Below, in pieces: positions 7,697-16,593 of a DNA stretch of 40,744 nucleotides; position 1 is the first letter of the stretch, and each line of letters starts with the position of its first letter. Made by a program: the position numbers and the translations under genes. The notes beneath the pieces are model-generated. The model saw only the letters and a program-made list of their open reading frames with translations. It was not told where the DNA came from and did no database searches. This DNA comes from Mesorhizobium sp. WSM3626 (lineage in GTDB: Bacteria; Pseudomonadota; Alphaproteobacteria; Rhizobiales; Rhizobiaceae): positions 641 through 41,384 of the forward strand of contig NZ_AZUY01000053.1 of the NCBI RefSeq assembly GCF_000513935.1, in the 5' to 3' direction.

Positions 7697-8743
7697 ATGA
7701 CGAAAGTTCGCGCCCTTGTCCTTGAACGTCAGCACCAACTCAAGCTGCGTGATGTCGATCTGCCGCAGACAGTGGGTCCGGGCGAGGTTCGTATCAAGAT
7801 CGATACGGTCGGTGTCTGTGGGTCCGACGTGCATTACTACACCCATGGGCGCATCGGCCCGTTCGTGGTCCAAGCGCCGATCGTCTTGGGCCACGAAGCC
7901 GCTGGCACCATCGTGGAAACAGGCGAAGGCGTCGAGCATCTGAAGATCGGCGACCGCGTCTGCATGGAACCAGGCATCCCGGATCCCAATTCGCGAGCGA
8001 GCCGGCTCGGCCTCTACAACATCGACCCGGCGGTCAGGTTCTGGGCGACGCCGCCGATTCATGGCGTATTGACAGCCCATGTCGTTCACCCCGGCAACTA
8101 CACCTTCAAATTGCCCGACAATGTCAGCTTCGCCGAGGGCGCCATGGTCGAGCCCTTCGCCGTCGGCATGCAGGCTGCGGCCAAGGCCAAGATCGCGCCG
8201 GGTGACACAGCGGTGGTGCTTGGGGCAGGGCCGATCGGCACGATGGTGGCGATTGCCGCCCTTGCCGGCGGCTGTGCCCGCGCCATCGTCGCAGACCTCG
8301 CTCAACCCAAGCTCGACATCGCCAAAAGCTTCAAGGGTGTGGTCCCGGTCAACATCCGCGACAAGAACCTAGGGGCGGAGGTGAAACGCCTGACCGCCGG
8401 CTGGGGCGCCGACGTCGTCTTCGAATGCTCCGGGTCGCCCAAAGCATGGGAGACGTTGCTCGATCTGCCGCGACCCGGCGGCGCCGTGGTGGTGGTCGGC
8501 CTACCGGTGGCGCCGGTGGCGTTCGACATCGCTACGGCCTCGACCAAGGAAATCCGCATCGAGACGGTCTTCCGCTATGCCCACCAATATGACAGGGCGA
8601 TCGCGCTGATGGCATCGGGTAGGGTCGACCTCAAGCCGCTGATTTCGGCAACCTTTCCCTTCGAAGACTCCATCGCGGCTTTCGACCGCGCGGTCGAAGG
8701 CCGGCCGGCGGACGTGAAGCTGCAGATCAGACTGCCGGATTAA
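7697..8743 (+). CDS. xylitol/polyol dehydrogenase, zinc MDR family
   Basis: The 348-aa medium-chain dehydrogenase has the catalytic zinc ligands Cys41 (VCGSDVHYY), His66-Glu67 (LGHEAAG) and Glu152 (VEPFAV), and the NAD-binding GAGPIG at 176-181. The segment PGIPDPNSRASRLGLYNIDP followed by RFWATPP is characteristic of xylitol-type dehydrogenases. These lack the four structural-zinc cysteines, and only one Cys is seen here (residue 89). The expected reaction is NAD-dependent oxidation of a polyol such as xylitol to the ketose (family knowledge). The ATG has a gaggag site 10 nt upstream. It sits 390 bp before the ABC operon on the same strand and may supply a ketose or act on the same polyol; separate promoters are likely. 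Confidence 0.85.
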   Translation: MTKVRALVLERQHQLKLRDVDLPQTVGPGEVRIKIDTVGVCGSDVHYYTHGRIGPFVVQAPIVLGHEAAGTIVETGEGVEHLKIGDRVCMEPGIPDPNSRASRLGLYNIDPAVRFWATPPIHGVLTAHVVHPGNYTFKLPDNVSFAEGAMVEPFAVGMQAAAKAKIAPGDTAVVLGAGPIGTMVAIAALAGGCARAIVADLAQPKLDIAKSFKGVVPVNIRDKNLGAEVKRLTAGWGADVVFECSGSPKAWETLLDLPRPGGAVVVVGLPVAPVAFDIATASTKEIRIETVFRYAHQYDRAIALMASGRVDLKPLISATFPFEDSIAAFDRAVEGRPADVKLQIRLPD

Positions 8744-8840
8744 GGCGAGCGCCGGGCTAACAGATTTGGCCCGCCTCCACTCTCATTGATGCGTCCACGC
8801 CTGGTGAACTGGTCGGCTATTGGTAGTTCCCCGTCTCCAT

Positions 8841-8868
8841 TGCGATCACCACCATGTCGGTGATCGCA
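8841..8868 (+). terminator. 10-bp hairpin after the polyol dehydrogenase
   Basis: Arms at 8841-8850 and 8859-8868 (tgcgatcacc / ggtgatcgca) with an 8-nt loop lie about 100 nt after the stop codon at 8743. A perfect 10-bp palindrome (agttgcaact) follows at 8868-8877. There is no T-run, so either a weak terminator or an operator-like site is possible. Confidence 0.35.
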
Positions 8869-9000
8869 GTTGCAACTGGCTCAATGCAGCGATGACCCCG
8901 ATGCAGACGGTCTCCTGCTTCCGTCGCGTTCCAGAAAACAATCCCTGTCCGGCTGTGATGGACGGCGTGCGAGGGCAGCGTCCGCCGACATGGATCTGAC

Positions 9001-9070
9001 TTGACAAGTCAACACGCGTCCCACACGCTGCCTTAACAAAAGGCACAACAAACTTACAAAAGTTCAAGTT
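9001..9070 (+). promoter_or_regulatory. candidate promoter/operator region of the ABC-kinase operon
   Basis: TTGACAAGTCAA at 9001-9012 contains an inverted repeat (TTGAC/GTCAA) that also offers a -35-like TTGACA. A second inverted repeat (aactt-acaa-aagtt, 9051-9064) is followed by a direct repeat of aagtt (9066-9070). The AT-rich island lies just before the first permease gene and is a plausible binding site for the SorC-type regulator at the operon's end. Role inferred from position only. Confidence 0.35.
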
Positions 9071-9133
9071 TGCACGATCTGGCCGATAGGGAGAAAGGCC
9101 AATGCATCTCTCTCACCAAGCGGAGATTTGCCC

Positions 9134-10045
9134 GTGAGCACGGCAACCTTCACGCAGGAGGGGTCCAGCTGGGCCCTGCCCCGGTTCATGACGGCCGAGC
9201 ATCCTTTTCCCTGGCTCGCGCCAATCACGGTGATGCTTCTGGTTTTCGGCATCTATCCTCTCGCCTATTCGGTCTGGCTGTCGTTTCACAAACGCAATGT
9301 CGTTTCCCGGCAGCTTGATTTCGCGGGAGTGCACCAATGGGCGCGCGCATTTTCGGATACGCGTATGTGGCACTCTTTGGAAACGACGCTGATTTACACC
9401 TTCGTCGCACTGGCCGTTCAGCTTGCACTCGGCATCCTCATTGCGCTTCTGCTTGATACCGATCGCAAGGGCTATGGGATACTTCGGGCGCTGATGACGC
9501 TGCCGCTGGTCGTGCCGCCTGCCGTGACAGGAATGATGTTCTTGCTGATGCAGGACGGCTCTTTCGGTGTCCTGTCGTTCTACCTCTACGCCCTCGACCT
9601 GATCTCGCCGGCGCAGCCGATCCTGACGCAGCCGGTTACCGCATTGCTGGCGATCCTGCTGGCAGACATATGGCAATGGACGCCATTCATGGTGCTCATC
9701 ATCCTGGCGGGCCTGCGCGCGCTGCCGAAAGAACCTTTCGAAGCCGCAGCGATCGACGGGGCCAACGGCATCCAGACATTCTTGCGGCTTACACTGCCGA
9801 TGCTGCGCAAGGTGATAGCGGTCGCCGTACTGATCCGCGGCGTCGATCTCTTCCGCATCTATGACTACGTCTACATCATCACTGCCGGCGGGCCAGGCAC
9901 GGCTACCGAAACGCTTTCATTCTATGCCGGCCGCATCTACTTCACCGGAGACTTCCCCTACGCCGCGACCCTGTCGCTGATTGTGCTGGTTGTGCTGATC
10001 GCCGTGTCCAACGTCTTTGTCAGGCTTTTCAAGGTGAGGTTCTGA
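9134..10045 (+). CDS. ABC sugar/polyol transporter permease 1 (MalF/UgpA-like)
   Basis: The product of about 303 aa has six hydrophobic segments and the cytoplasmic EAA loop (EAAAIDGANGIQTFLRLTLP) that docks the ATPase in binding-protein-dependent sugar importers. I chose GTG 9134 because a cggaga ribosome-binding site lies 7 nt upstream; an in-frame TTG at 9128 is too close to that site. The stop codon overlaps the next start (TGATG at 10043-10047), so the two permeases are translationally coupled. Together with the gene at 10045 it forms the inner-membrane channel of the importer encoded here. Confidence 0.9.
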   Translation: MSTATFTQEGSSWALPRFMTAEHPFPWLAPITVMLLVFGIYPLAYSVWLSFHKRNVVSRQLDFAGVHQWARAFSDTRMWHSLETTLIYTFVALAVQLALGILIALLLDTDRKGYGILRALMTLPLVVPPAVTGMMFLLMQDGSFGVLSFYLYALDLISPAQPILTQPVTALLAILLADIWQWTPFMVLIILAGLRALPKEPFEAAAIDGANGIQTFLRLTLPMLRKVIAVAVLIRGVDLFRIYDYVYIITAGGPGTATETLSFYAGRIYFTGDFPYAATLSLIVLVVLIAVSNVFVRLFKVRF

Positions 10046-10944
10046 TGGAGCCGTCCCGCGTCCAGATGATCACCCGCGACGTGCTCGCCGTGTTGGTGGT
10101 GGCGATCTTCATGTTCCCGATCGCCTGGTGGGCTCTGTCCTCCGTCAAACCCTATTCCGCGATCTTCGACCGCAGCGGACCGGTCTACACCGGTTTCACG
10201 CCGACGCCGGACAATTACCGCGTGACGCTGCTTGGCGTCTCGCGCGTCGACATAGGCATGGAACAGGGCGGCGAGGCGGCGGGGGTGATCAAGGGGGGCG
10301 CCAGTTCCTACGATTCCCGCCAGTCGCTTCTCGACAGCGCGATCATAGCTGTCGGCTCGACGGCACTGACGCTGTTGCTGGCGACACTGGCCGCATATTG
10401 TCTGTCACGAATGCAGTTCAGTGGCCAGCAGTCTTTCCTTTTTTGGATCCTCTCGCAGCGCTTCATGCCGCCAATCGCGATCGTCATACCGGTCGTTTTC
10501 ATGTTCCGGGATCTCGGATTGCGCGACACCTATACGGGGCTGATCCTCGTTCACAGTTTGATCAACCTGCCGCTGGCCGTCTTGCTTTTGAAGTCGTTCT
10601 TCGACGATGTCCCGCGCGAGGTCGACGAGGCGGCACTGATTGACGGCGCTACGCGCTGGCAGACGTTTCGACGTGTGGTCGTTCCCATGGTCAAAGGTGG
10701 CATCGCCGCGACAGCTGTGCTGTGTTTCATCTTTTCATGGACCGAGTTCCTGCTCTCTTTGTTCCTGACAACGTCGATCCGCACTGTGCCGGTGAAGATC
10801 TCGACTTTTGTCACCTCGACCGCGACCGAGTGGGGCTACATCACAGCACTTGGCACGTCCGCGATCATACCCAGCTTCATCTTTATCCTACTGGTTCAAC
10901 GGCATCTGGTCCGGGGCCTCACCCTCGGATCGCTGAAGGAGTGA
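10045..10944 (+). CDS. ABC sugar/polyol transporter permease 2 (MalG/UgpE-like)
   Basis: The 299-aa product has an N-terminal membrane anchor (VLAVLVVAIFMFPIAWWAL), a periplasmic insert (about residues 40-95, unusually Gly/Ser rich), then the BPD_transp_1 core with an EAALIDGATRWQTFRRVVVP EAA loop. It partners with the upstream permease, with which its ATG overlaps. A ggtgagg site precedes the start. The C-terminal QRHLVRGLTLGSLKE is the usual MalG-type ending. It is inferred to be part of an importer with the binding protein at 10990 and the ATPase at 15511. Confidence 0.9.
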   Translation: MEPSRVQMITRDVLAVLVVAIFMFPIAWWALSSVKPYSAIFDRSGPVYTGFTPTPDNYRVTLLGVSRVDIGMEQGGEAAGVIKGGASSYDSRQSLLDSAIIAVGSTALTLLLATLAAYCLSRMQFSGQQSFLFWILSQRFMPPIAIVIPVVFMFRDLGLRDTYTGLILVHSLINLPLAVLLLKSFFDDVPREVDEAALIDGATRWQTFRRVVVPMVKGGIAATAVLCFIFSWTEFLLSLFLTTSIRTVPVKISTFVTSTATEWGYITALGTSAIIPSFIFILLVQRHLVRGLTLGSLKE

Positions 10945-10989
10945 GGCCCGAACGAGAAGAATTAAACAAATCGCAAAGGAGGAACGATC

Positions 10990-12519
10990 ATGAGCTTCAG
11001 AGATCACGACAAGAAGACATTCATCGCCGATACCTGCAATGACTTTACGGCGAACCGAATGACCAAACGCGACTTCATGAGGAAGATGGCGCTGGCTGGC
11101 GTTGGCTTTTCTGCCTTTGGCTCGGCCATGCTGGGCGGCGGCCGCTCCAATCGCGCCGGGCTGGGCCTGGGGGTCGAAGAAGCCCGCGCCCAGGACACGG
11201 ATATGCTGAAGTGGCTGGCCGATGTCGGCAAACCCTATGCCGGCACGAAAATCCGTTACACTTCGGAAGCGACGCCGCCAACGATCGTCGCCAACCAGCT
11301 CGTCGCGGGTGAGTTCACCAAGGCGACCGGCATTGAGGTCGAGGTCGAGATCGTCCCGCTGGAACAGGTTCTCGCCAAGGCTACGCAGGACGTACAGGGC
11401 CAGCTGGGCACCTATGACGTCTACTATCTCGACCAGTCCTGGATGGCGACGTTTGCTCAGGATGTCATCGATCCGCGCGAATACTACGGCCAGAACAAAG
11501 AACTGGCGATGCCAAACTTCGACTGGGACGATTTCTCCAAGCCGCTTGTCGATGGCATCGCTATGTATAATGGCAAACAATGCGGAATTCCCTTCGATAT
11601 CCCGATCTTCATCCTGATGTATCGGAAAGACCTTTTCGACAAACACAACATCGCGTTGCCGACAGACCTCGACGCCTATCTCAAGGCCGTGCAGGCGCTC
11701 ACAGAGGCAGAAAAGGGCAATGGCATCTTTGGCACGGCCTGCCAGGCCAAGTCCGGCCATTATTCGCTCGAATGCGACTGGACCTTCGCACTGTGGGGGC
11801 ATGGCGGCTCGATCTTCAACAAGGACAAGAAGTTTGTCGGCAACGACGAGCGCGGGGTGGCCGGGCTAAAATTCTACCAGGAGCTGGTCAAGAACTCGCC
11901 GCCCTCCGCCACGACATGGACCTGGGATGGTCAGGGGCAGGCCCTGACACAGGGACAGGCCGCCATGGCAATCACCTGGGGCGAGGATTTCCCCGGCTTC
12001 GATGCCAACGATTCCAAGGTCAAAGGACTGTTCGAGGCTCTGCCGGCGCCCAAAGAGGTCCCCGGCCGTCGCGCCGTCGCCGATTGCGGCTTCAATGAGA
12101 TCCCGGCCGTCGGCCACCAGGGCGGTTCCACGATCTCGCTGTCGCAATATTCCAAGAACAAGGAAGCAGCATGGCTGTTCATGCAATGGGTCTGCTCGAA
12201 GGACGTGATGGCACGGGTGTCGACGCTGGGCGGCGGCGCCTCGCCGATGCGCAATTCCTCCTTCACCGACCCTCGGGTCAAGGCGAAAGCCGTTGTTGGA
12301 CCGGGCACCACACGCCATTTCGACGCGATCAAATACACCATCGACAACCAAATGGGATCGGAGCCGGACATGCCGATTTGGGCAGATTTGTCGAACAATG
12401 ACATCCCGGTTGAGCTCGGCAAGCTGCTAACGGGCCAGGACTATGGCGGCGACGCCAAGGCATGCCTGGATGCCATTGCCGGTATTGTCGACGGCAAGGT
12501 CAAGGATGCCGGCCTTTAG
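10990..12519 (+). CDS. extracellular solute-binding protein (family 1) with Tat-like signal
   Basis: The 509-aa product is preceded by an aaaggagg site. Residues 25-32 (TKRDFMRK) form a Lys-Arg variant of the twin-arginine motif, followed by a mildly hydrophobic stretch (MALAGVGFSAFGSAML) and a probable AxA cleavage (ARAQ, about residue 66). Export by Tat rather than Sec is therefore likely, with the first 24 residues as an unusually long n-region. The mature part has family-1 features: YDVYYLDQSWMATF, GIPFDIPIFILMYRKDLFDK, and a C-terminal EAAWLFMQWVCSKD helix. It delivers the ligand to the two permeases upstream. The large size suits sugar, polyol or glycerophosphodiester-type ligands, but the ligand cannot be read from sequence. 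Confidence 0.88.
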   Translation: MSFRDHDKKTFIADTCNDFTANRMTKRDFMRKMALAGVGFSAFGSAMLGGGRSNRAGLGLGVEEARAQDTDMLKWLADVGKPYAGTKIRYTSEATPPTIVANQLVAGEFTKATGIEVEVEIVPLEQVLAKATQDVQGQLGTYDVYYLDQSWMATFAQDVIDPREYYGQNKELAMPNFDWDDFSKPLVDGIAMYNGKQCGIPFDIPIFILMYRKDLFDKHNIALPTDLDAYLKAVQALTEAEKGNGIFGTACQAKSGHYSLECDWTFALWGHGGSIFNKDKKFVGNDERGVAGLKFYQELVKNSPPSATTWTWDGQGQALTQGQAAMAITWGEDFPGFDANDSKVKGLFEALPAPKEVPGRRAVADCGFNEIPAVGHQGGSTISLSQYSKNKEAAWLFMQWVCSKDVMARVSTLGGGASPMRNSSFTDPRVKAKAVVGPGTTRHFDAIKYTIDNQMGSEPDMPIWADLSNNDIPVELGKLLTGQDYGGDAKACLDAIAGIVDGKVKDAGL

Positions 12520-12531
12520 CGGGATACTCCA

Positions 12532-14118
12532 GTGATTTCGGCGACGGGCGGTTTCGACCGTCCTCGCCCCTTTGGCAAAATGGCGGCAATGGTTCCGGAT
12601 CTCGTCATCGGCATTGATTCCTCGACCTCGGCGACCAAGGCGATTGCCTGGGACCGCAACGGTCGCGCCGTGGCGGAGGGCCGTGCGTCGATAGCAATGT
12701 CCAACCCTCGTCCCGGGTATTTCGAGCAGGATCCGGCCGATTGGTGGGCCTCGACGGTTACAGCGCTCCGCACCGTGACGGCAACAGTTTCGCCGGCACG
12801 CATTGCCGGCCTAGCCATTTCCAACCAGCGCGAAAGCTTCGGCCTTTTCGATGAGCAGGGGGAAGCGATCGGGCCCGCAACGCTCTGGCTCGATGAGCGT
12901 GCCCGCCACAAGGCACGCAGTTTCGGCGAGTTCTTCGGCGCGGCACGCATCCATGCGATATCCGGCAAGCCGCTGGACGTGATCCCATGCCTCTATCGCA
13001 TGATCTGGTTTCGCGAGGAGCAGCCACAAATCTTTGCCCAGGTGCAGCGCATGGCCGAGGTGCACGGCTACCTGGTCTTTCGCTTGAGCGGCCGATGGAT
13101 AACGTCGACCGCCTCCGCAGACCCGATGGGCGTGCTCGACATGCGAACCATGGACTGGTCGAACGAACTATTGGACGCGGCCGGGGTCGCGCGGCGACTG
13201 ATGCTGGATCTGGCGCGGCCTGGCACCATCTTGGGCCAATTGACCCCGCAAGCCGCCATGCTGACGGGCTTGCGGGAGGGCACGCCGATCGTCGCCGGCG
13301 GCGGCGACGGTCAATGCGCCGGCACGGGCGCTGGTGTGTTACAAGCGGGATGCGCCTACATAAACCTCGGCACCGCGGTCGTCTCCGGCAGCTTCGGCAT
13401 CGACTACGTCCATGACCCGGCCTTCCGCACCGAGACGGCGGTCGCCGAAGACGGATATATCTACGAAACGTGCCTTCGCGCCGGCACTTTTCTCGTCGAC
13501 TGGATGACGCGTGAAATGCTCGGCGCCGAGCTGTGTGGGTCCAGCGGCCCCCTGGAGACGCTTGAGGCCGAAGCCGCGGTTAGCCCGATCGGCGCAGGCG
13601 GCATAATGCTCCTGCCCTATTGGCAGGGCGTCATGGATCCGCACTGGGACAGCGCCGCCCGCGGCGTAATTGCCGGCCTTTCGGGCTCGAGCCGCCGCGG
13701 CGACCTCTATCGCGCCGTGCTGGAAGGAATAGCGCTGCACCAAGCCGCGACAAGTCAGCGGGCCGCTGCCGCCGCTGCTCAGAATATCGACCGCTTCATC
13801 GCGATCGGCGGAGGAGCGAAGTCCGACCTGTGGATGCAGATTCTGGCGGATGCACTCAACCGTCCCATAAAACGTTCTACGACCGTGGAAGCCTCCTCGC
13901 TCGGCGCGGCAATGGCAGCGGCAAAGGGGGTCGGCTGGTTTTCCACGATCGCAGAAGCGTCGCTCACGATGGCCAGCGAACCAGCTAAGTCCTTCGAACC
14001 CGATGTGGGTCGTGCCTGCCGCTATGCCGAACTTCTTGCGATTCACGCCGATCTTTGGCCAACGCTTTCCGCTTGGAACCGGCGGCTCGCGGCCTTCATG
14101 GAGGCTGACCATGGCTGA
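12532..14118 (+). CDS. FGGY-family carbohydrate/polyol kinase
   Basis: The 528-aa frame holds the two actin-like kinase domains of FGGY enzymes. The N-terminal domain has the phosphate-binding VIGIDSSTSATKAIAWD and the DPADWWAS region. The C-terminal domain has YINLGTAVVSGS and the ATP-site AIGGGAKSDLWMQILADALN. The reaction is ATP-dependent phosphorylation of a sugar, polyol or similar. It is closest in style to xylulose/ribulose-type kinases, but specificity is not predictable here. The start is uncertain: GTG 12532 gives a 16-residue extension, and ATGs at 12580 and 12589 lie closer to the VPDLVIGID strand; none has a strong ribosome-binding site. The stop overlaps the next gene's start by 8 nt, showing tight coupling. 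Confidence 0.88.
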   Translation: MISATGGFDRPRPFGKMAAMVPDLVIGIDSSTSATKAIAWDRNGRAVAEGRASIAMSNPRPGYFEQDPADWWASTVTALRTVTATVSPARIAGLAISNQRESFGLFDEQGEAIGPATLWLDERARHKARSFGEFFGAARIHAISGKPLDVIPCLYRMIWFREEQPQIFAQVQRMAEVHGYLVFRLSGRWITSTASADPMGVLDMRTMDWSNELLDAAGVARRLMLDLARPGTILGQLTPQAAMLTGLREGTPIVAGGGDGQCAGTGAGVLQAGCAYINLGTAVVSGSFGIDYVHDPAFRTETAVAEDGYIYETCLRAGTFLVDWMTREMLGAELCGSSGPLETLEAEAAVSPIGAGGIMLLPYWQGVMDPHWDSAARGVIAGLSGSSRRGDLYRAVLEGIALHQAATSQRAAAAAAQNIDRFIAIGGGAKSDLWMQILADALNRPIKRSTTVEASSLGAAMAAAKGVGWFSTIAEASLTMASEPAKSFEPDVGRACRYAELLAIHADLWPTLSAWNRRLAAFMEADHG

Positions 14119-15436
14119 AACGATCAACTGGAACGCCTTGATCGAGGATGTTGTCGCAGGCCAGTGGAAGGATCCCAACACAGGCGCGGCCGCCGACCTG
14201 CCGTTCCAAACGATCGAATTGCTGGAAACAACCGAGGGCCGCGAGGCGGATCTCGTTGCGCCTCTGACGCTGGGCAGCCGCATCGCTGTCGTGTCGGACG
14301 TCAACACCCTCGAAGTGATGGGTCGGCGCGTTGCCAAGGCCCTGCGTGCCATCGCCCATGTCGACGAAATCGTGCTGCCTCACGATCTCGCCTGCGACGA
14401 GGCGACGATCCAGATGATCAGGGAAAGAACGCGGCACGCCGACGGGGTCGTGGCCGTGGGATCGGGCGTCCTCAACGACAGCTGCAAGCAAGCAACCTTC
14501 CTTGACGACCGGCCTTATGCCGTCTTCGGCACGGCAGCGTCGATGAATGGCTATGGCGCCTCGACAGCGTCCGTGACCTTGGCGTCAGGGCTCAAAATCT
14601 CGCTGCCCTCGCACGCTCCGCGCGGCATCTTCCTGGACCTTGGTATTTCGGCCGCAGCGCCGACCTGGCTCAGCGCCGCCGGACTTGGCGACAGCCTTTG
14701 CCGTTCCACCGCGCAGATCGATTGGTGGGCCTCGCATCGGCTGTTTGGCACCTACTATTCCGACGTGCCCTACTTGCTGCAGGCGGGCGATGAGGAACCC
14801 ATGCTGGCCCATGCGTCTGGCCTTGCCAGGCATGACATCACCGCAGTCGGGCACCTCCAGCGAGTCTTGACGCTATGCTCGATGGGCGTCTGCTTCGCCG
14901 GCGTTTCCCATCCCGGCTCCATGGGAGAGCACCAAATCTCCCACTGGATCGACATGTTCGCGCGAGAGCATCATCCTGGTACCACTCACGGTCAGCAGGT
15001 TGGGGTTGCCTCGCTGGTCATGGCGCGTCTGCAAGCCAGGCTGATGGACACGGAAGAGCCGCCGCAGGCAAGGCCGACCCTTGTCGATGAGACCGCGATG
15101 CTGGCCCGCTATGGGGCGCAGCTTGGGCCACTTTGCATTGCGGAGATGAAGAAGACAGCACTCGATCACAGCCAGACGGAAGCCTTCAATCGCAAACTTT
15201 GGGAAATCTGGCCGGCTCTGCGCCGGGAGCTTCGTCCGATGGCAACGCCGGTTGCCCGCATGGAGGCGGCGCTCAAGGCTGCGGGAGGGCCGCTCACCGG
15301 AGCAGAATTAGGTCTACCGCGACAGCTTTGGCACGACGCCATTCGCTATTCGCGAGAAATCCGTGGCCGCTGGTCCTTTGTCAATCTGGCCGCCGATGCG
15401 GGGCTCCTTGAAGAGTTCCTGGAGAGCGAATGGTGA
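14111..15436 (+). CDS. sn-glycerol-1-phosphate dehydrogenase-like enzyme (EgsA/AraM family)
   Basis: The 441-aa product matches the iron/zinc polyol dehydrogenase fold of the EgsA/AraM group. It has an NAD(P)-site VVAVGSGVLNDSCKQATF strand-turn, a metal-site SMGEHQISHWIDMF with His residues, and a second metal His in HHPGTTHGQQVGVAS. Family enzymes interconvert sn-glycerol 1-phosphate and dihydroxyacetone phosphate. In bacteria AraM-type genes often sit in sugar catabolic operons. The ATG at 14111 lies within the kinase's last codons, 8 nt before its stop, so the two are coupled. The length is longer than Bacillus AraM, with an extra C-terminal helical region (about 380-441). The reaction here is inferred; a related phosphorylated polyol could be the real substrate. 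Confidence 0.82.
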   Translation: MAETINWNALIEDVVAGQWKDPNTGAAADLPFQTIELLETTEGREADLVAPLTLGSRIAVVSDVNTLEVMGRRVAKALRAIAHVDEIVLPHDLACDEATIQMIRERTRHADGVVAVGSGVLNDSCKQATFLDDRPYAVFGTAASMNGYGASTASVTLASGLKISLPSHAPRGIFLDLGISAAAPTWLSAAGLGDSLCRSTAQIDWWASHRLFGTYYSDVPYLLQAGDEEPMLAHASGLARHDITAVGHLQRVLTLCSMGVCFAGVSHPGSMGEHQISHWIDMFAREHHPGTTHGQQVGVASLVMARLQARLMDTEEPPQARPTLVDETAMLARYGAQLGPLCIAEMKKTALDHSQTEAFNRKLWEIWPALRRELRPMATPVARMEAALKAAGGPLTGAELGLPRQLWHDAIRYSREIRGRWSFVNLAADAGLLEEFLESEW

Positions 15437-15510
15437 ACCGTATTGGATCGCCGCCGGTATGTCGCAAGGCCAAGCCAACAGGGTAAGCGCAATCGAAGGG
15501 ATCGCAATTT

Positions 15511-16593
15511 ATGGCCTCTGTCACCATCAGCAACATAAGGAGGGAGTATGGCGCCGTCGAGGTGATCCCTGGGCTCGATCTTTCGATCGAAGATGGCCAG
15601 TTCGTCGTGCTGTTGGGGCCGTCCGGGTGCGGCAAGTCCACTCTGCTACGCATGATAGCCGGTCTTGAGCCAATCACGTCCGGTGCGATCGCCATCGGTG
15701 ACAAGGTCGTCAATACTCTTCATCCCAAAGATCGCAACATCGCGATGGTCTTCCAGAATTACGCGCTTTACGCCCACATGACGGTCTTCGACAATATGGC
15801 CTTTTCCATGCAGTTGAAGAAACGCCCCAAGGAAGAAATCAATCAGAAGGTGGGATGGGCGGCGTCGATCCTCAACCTCACTCCCTACCTCGAACGGTAT
15901 CCCCGCCAGCTTTCGGGCGGCCAGCGGCAGCGCGTTGCCATGGGCCGAGCCATCGTGCGCGATCCAACCGTATTCCTGTTTGACGAGCCGCTGTCCAACC
16001 TCGACGCCAAACTGCGCGTGCAGATGCGGACGGAAATCAAAGAACTCCATCAGCGGTTGAAGACCACCACCGTCTACGTCACGCACGACCAGATCGAGGC
16101 TATGACCATGGCCGATGTCATCGTCATCATGCGAGACGGCCACGTCGAGCAGATCGGGCGGCCGCTCGATGTCTACGATCACCCCGCAAATCTCTTTGTC
16201 GCCTCGTTCATCGGCTCGCCTGCAATGAATTTGTTCCATGGCGAGGTGGCGCCCGAGCGCGATGCCTGGGTGGTGCGGACAGACAAGCTATCTCTCCCGC
16301 TGCCGCCGAAAGCTGCGGTCCGGCCCGGGCAGAAGGTGATCTATGGTATTCGCCCCGAACATCTTCGACCGGTGGCCAACGGGAGCGGCATCCCGACGAC
16401 GGTCAACGTTGTGGAGCCAACCGGCCCCGAGCTTCATATCTTTGCAAGCATGGGCGACAGCACGATCTGCTCGGTGCTGCATGATCGCATGGAACTCTCT
16501 CCCGGAGCCGTGATCCATCTGGAGCCGACGCCTGACCGAATCCACCTGTTCGATCAAGACAGCGGCAAAAGACTGGACAAGGAGAGCAATTGA
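15511..16593 (+). CDS. ABC importer ATP-binding subunit (MalK/UgpC-like)
   Basis: The 360-aa product carries Walker A (GPSGCGKST, residues 36-44), the Q-loop Gln82 (VFQNYALY), the signature LSGGQ (134-138), Walker B VFLFDEP (154-160), a D-loop NLDAK and the H-loop His192 (YVTHDQIEAMTMADVI). It ends with a TOBE/MalK-type C-terminal domain (YGIRPEHLRP). It energises the importer formed by the permeases at 9134 and 10045. An aaggga site precedes the ATG. The gene lies 74 nt after the dehydrogenase and shares an operon with it. Confidence 0.92.
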   Translation: MASVTISNIRREYGAVEVIPGLDLSIEDGQFVVLLGPSGCGKSTLLRMIAGLEPITSGAIAIGDKVVNTLHPKDRNIAMVFQNYALYAHMTVFDNMAFSMQLKKRPKEEINQKVGWAASILNLTPYLERYPRQLSGGQRQRVAMGRAIVRDPTVFLFDEPLSNLDAKLRVQMRTEIKELHQRLKTTTVYVTHDQIEAMTMADVIVIMRDGHVEQIGRPLDVYDHPANLFVASFIGSPAMNLFHGEVAPERDAWVVRTDKLSLPLPPKAAVRPGQKVIYGIRPEHLRPVANGSGIPTTVNVVEPTGPELHIFASMGDSTICSVLHDRMELSPGAVIHLEPTPDRIHLFDQDSGKRLDKESN

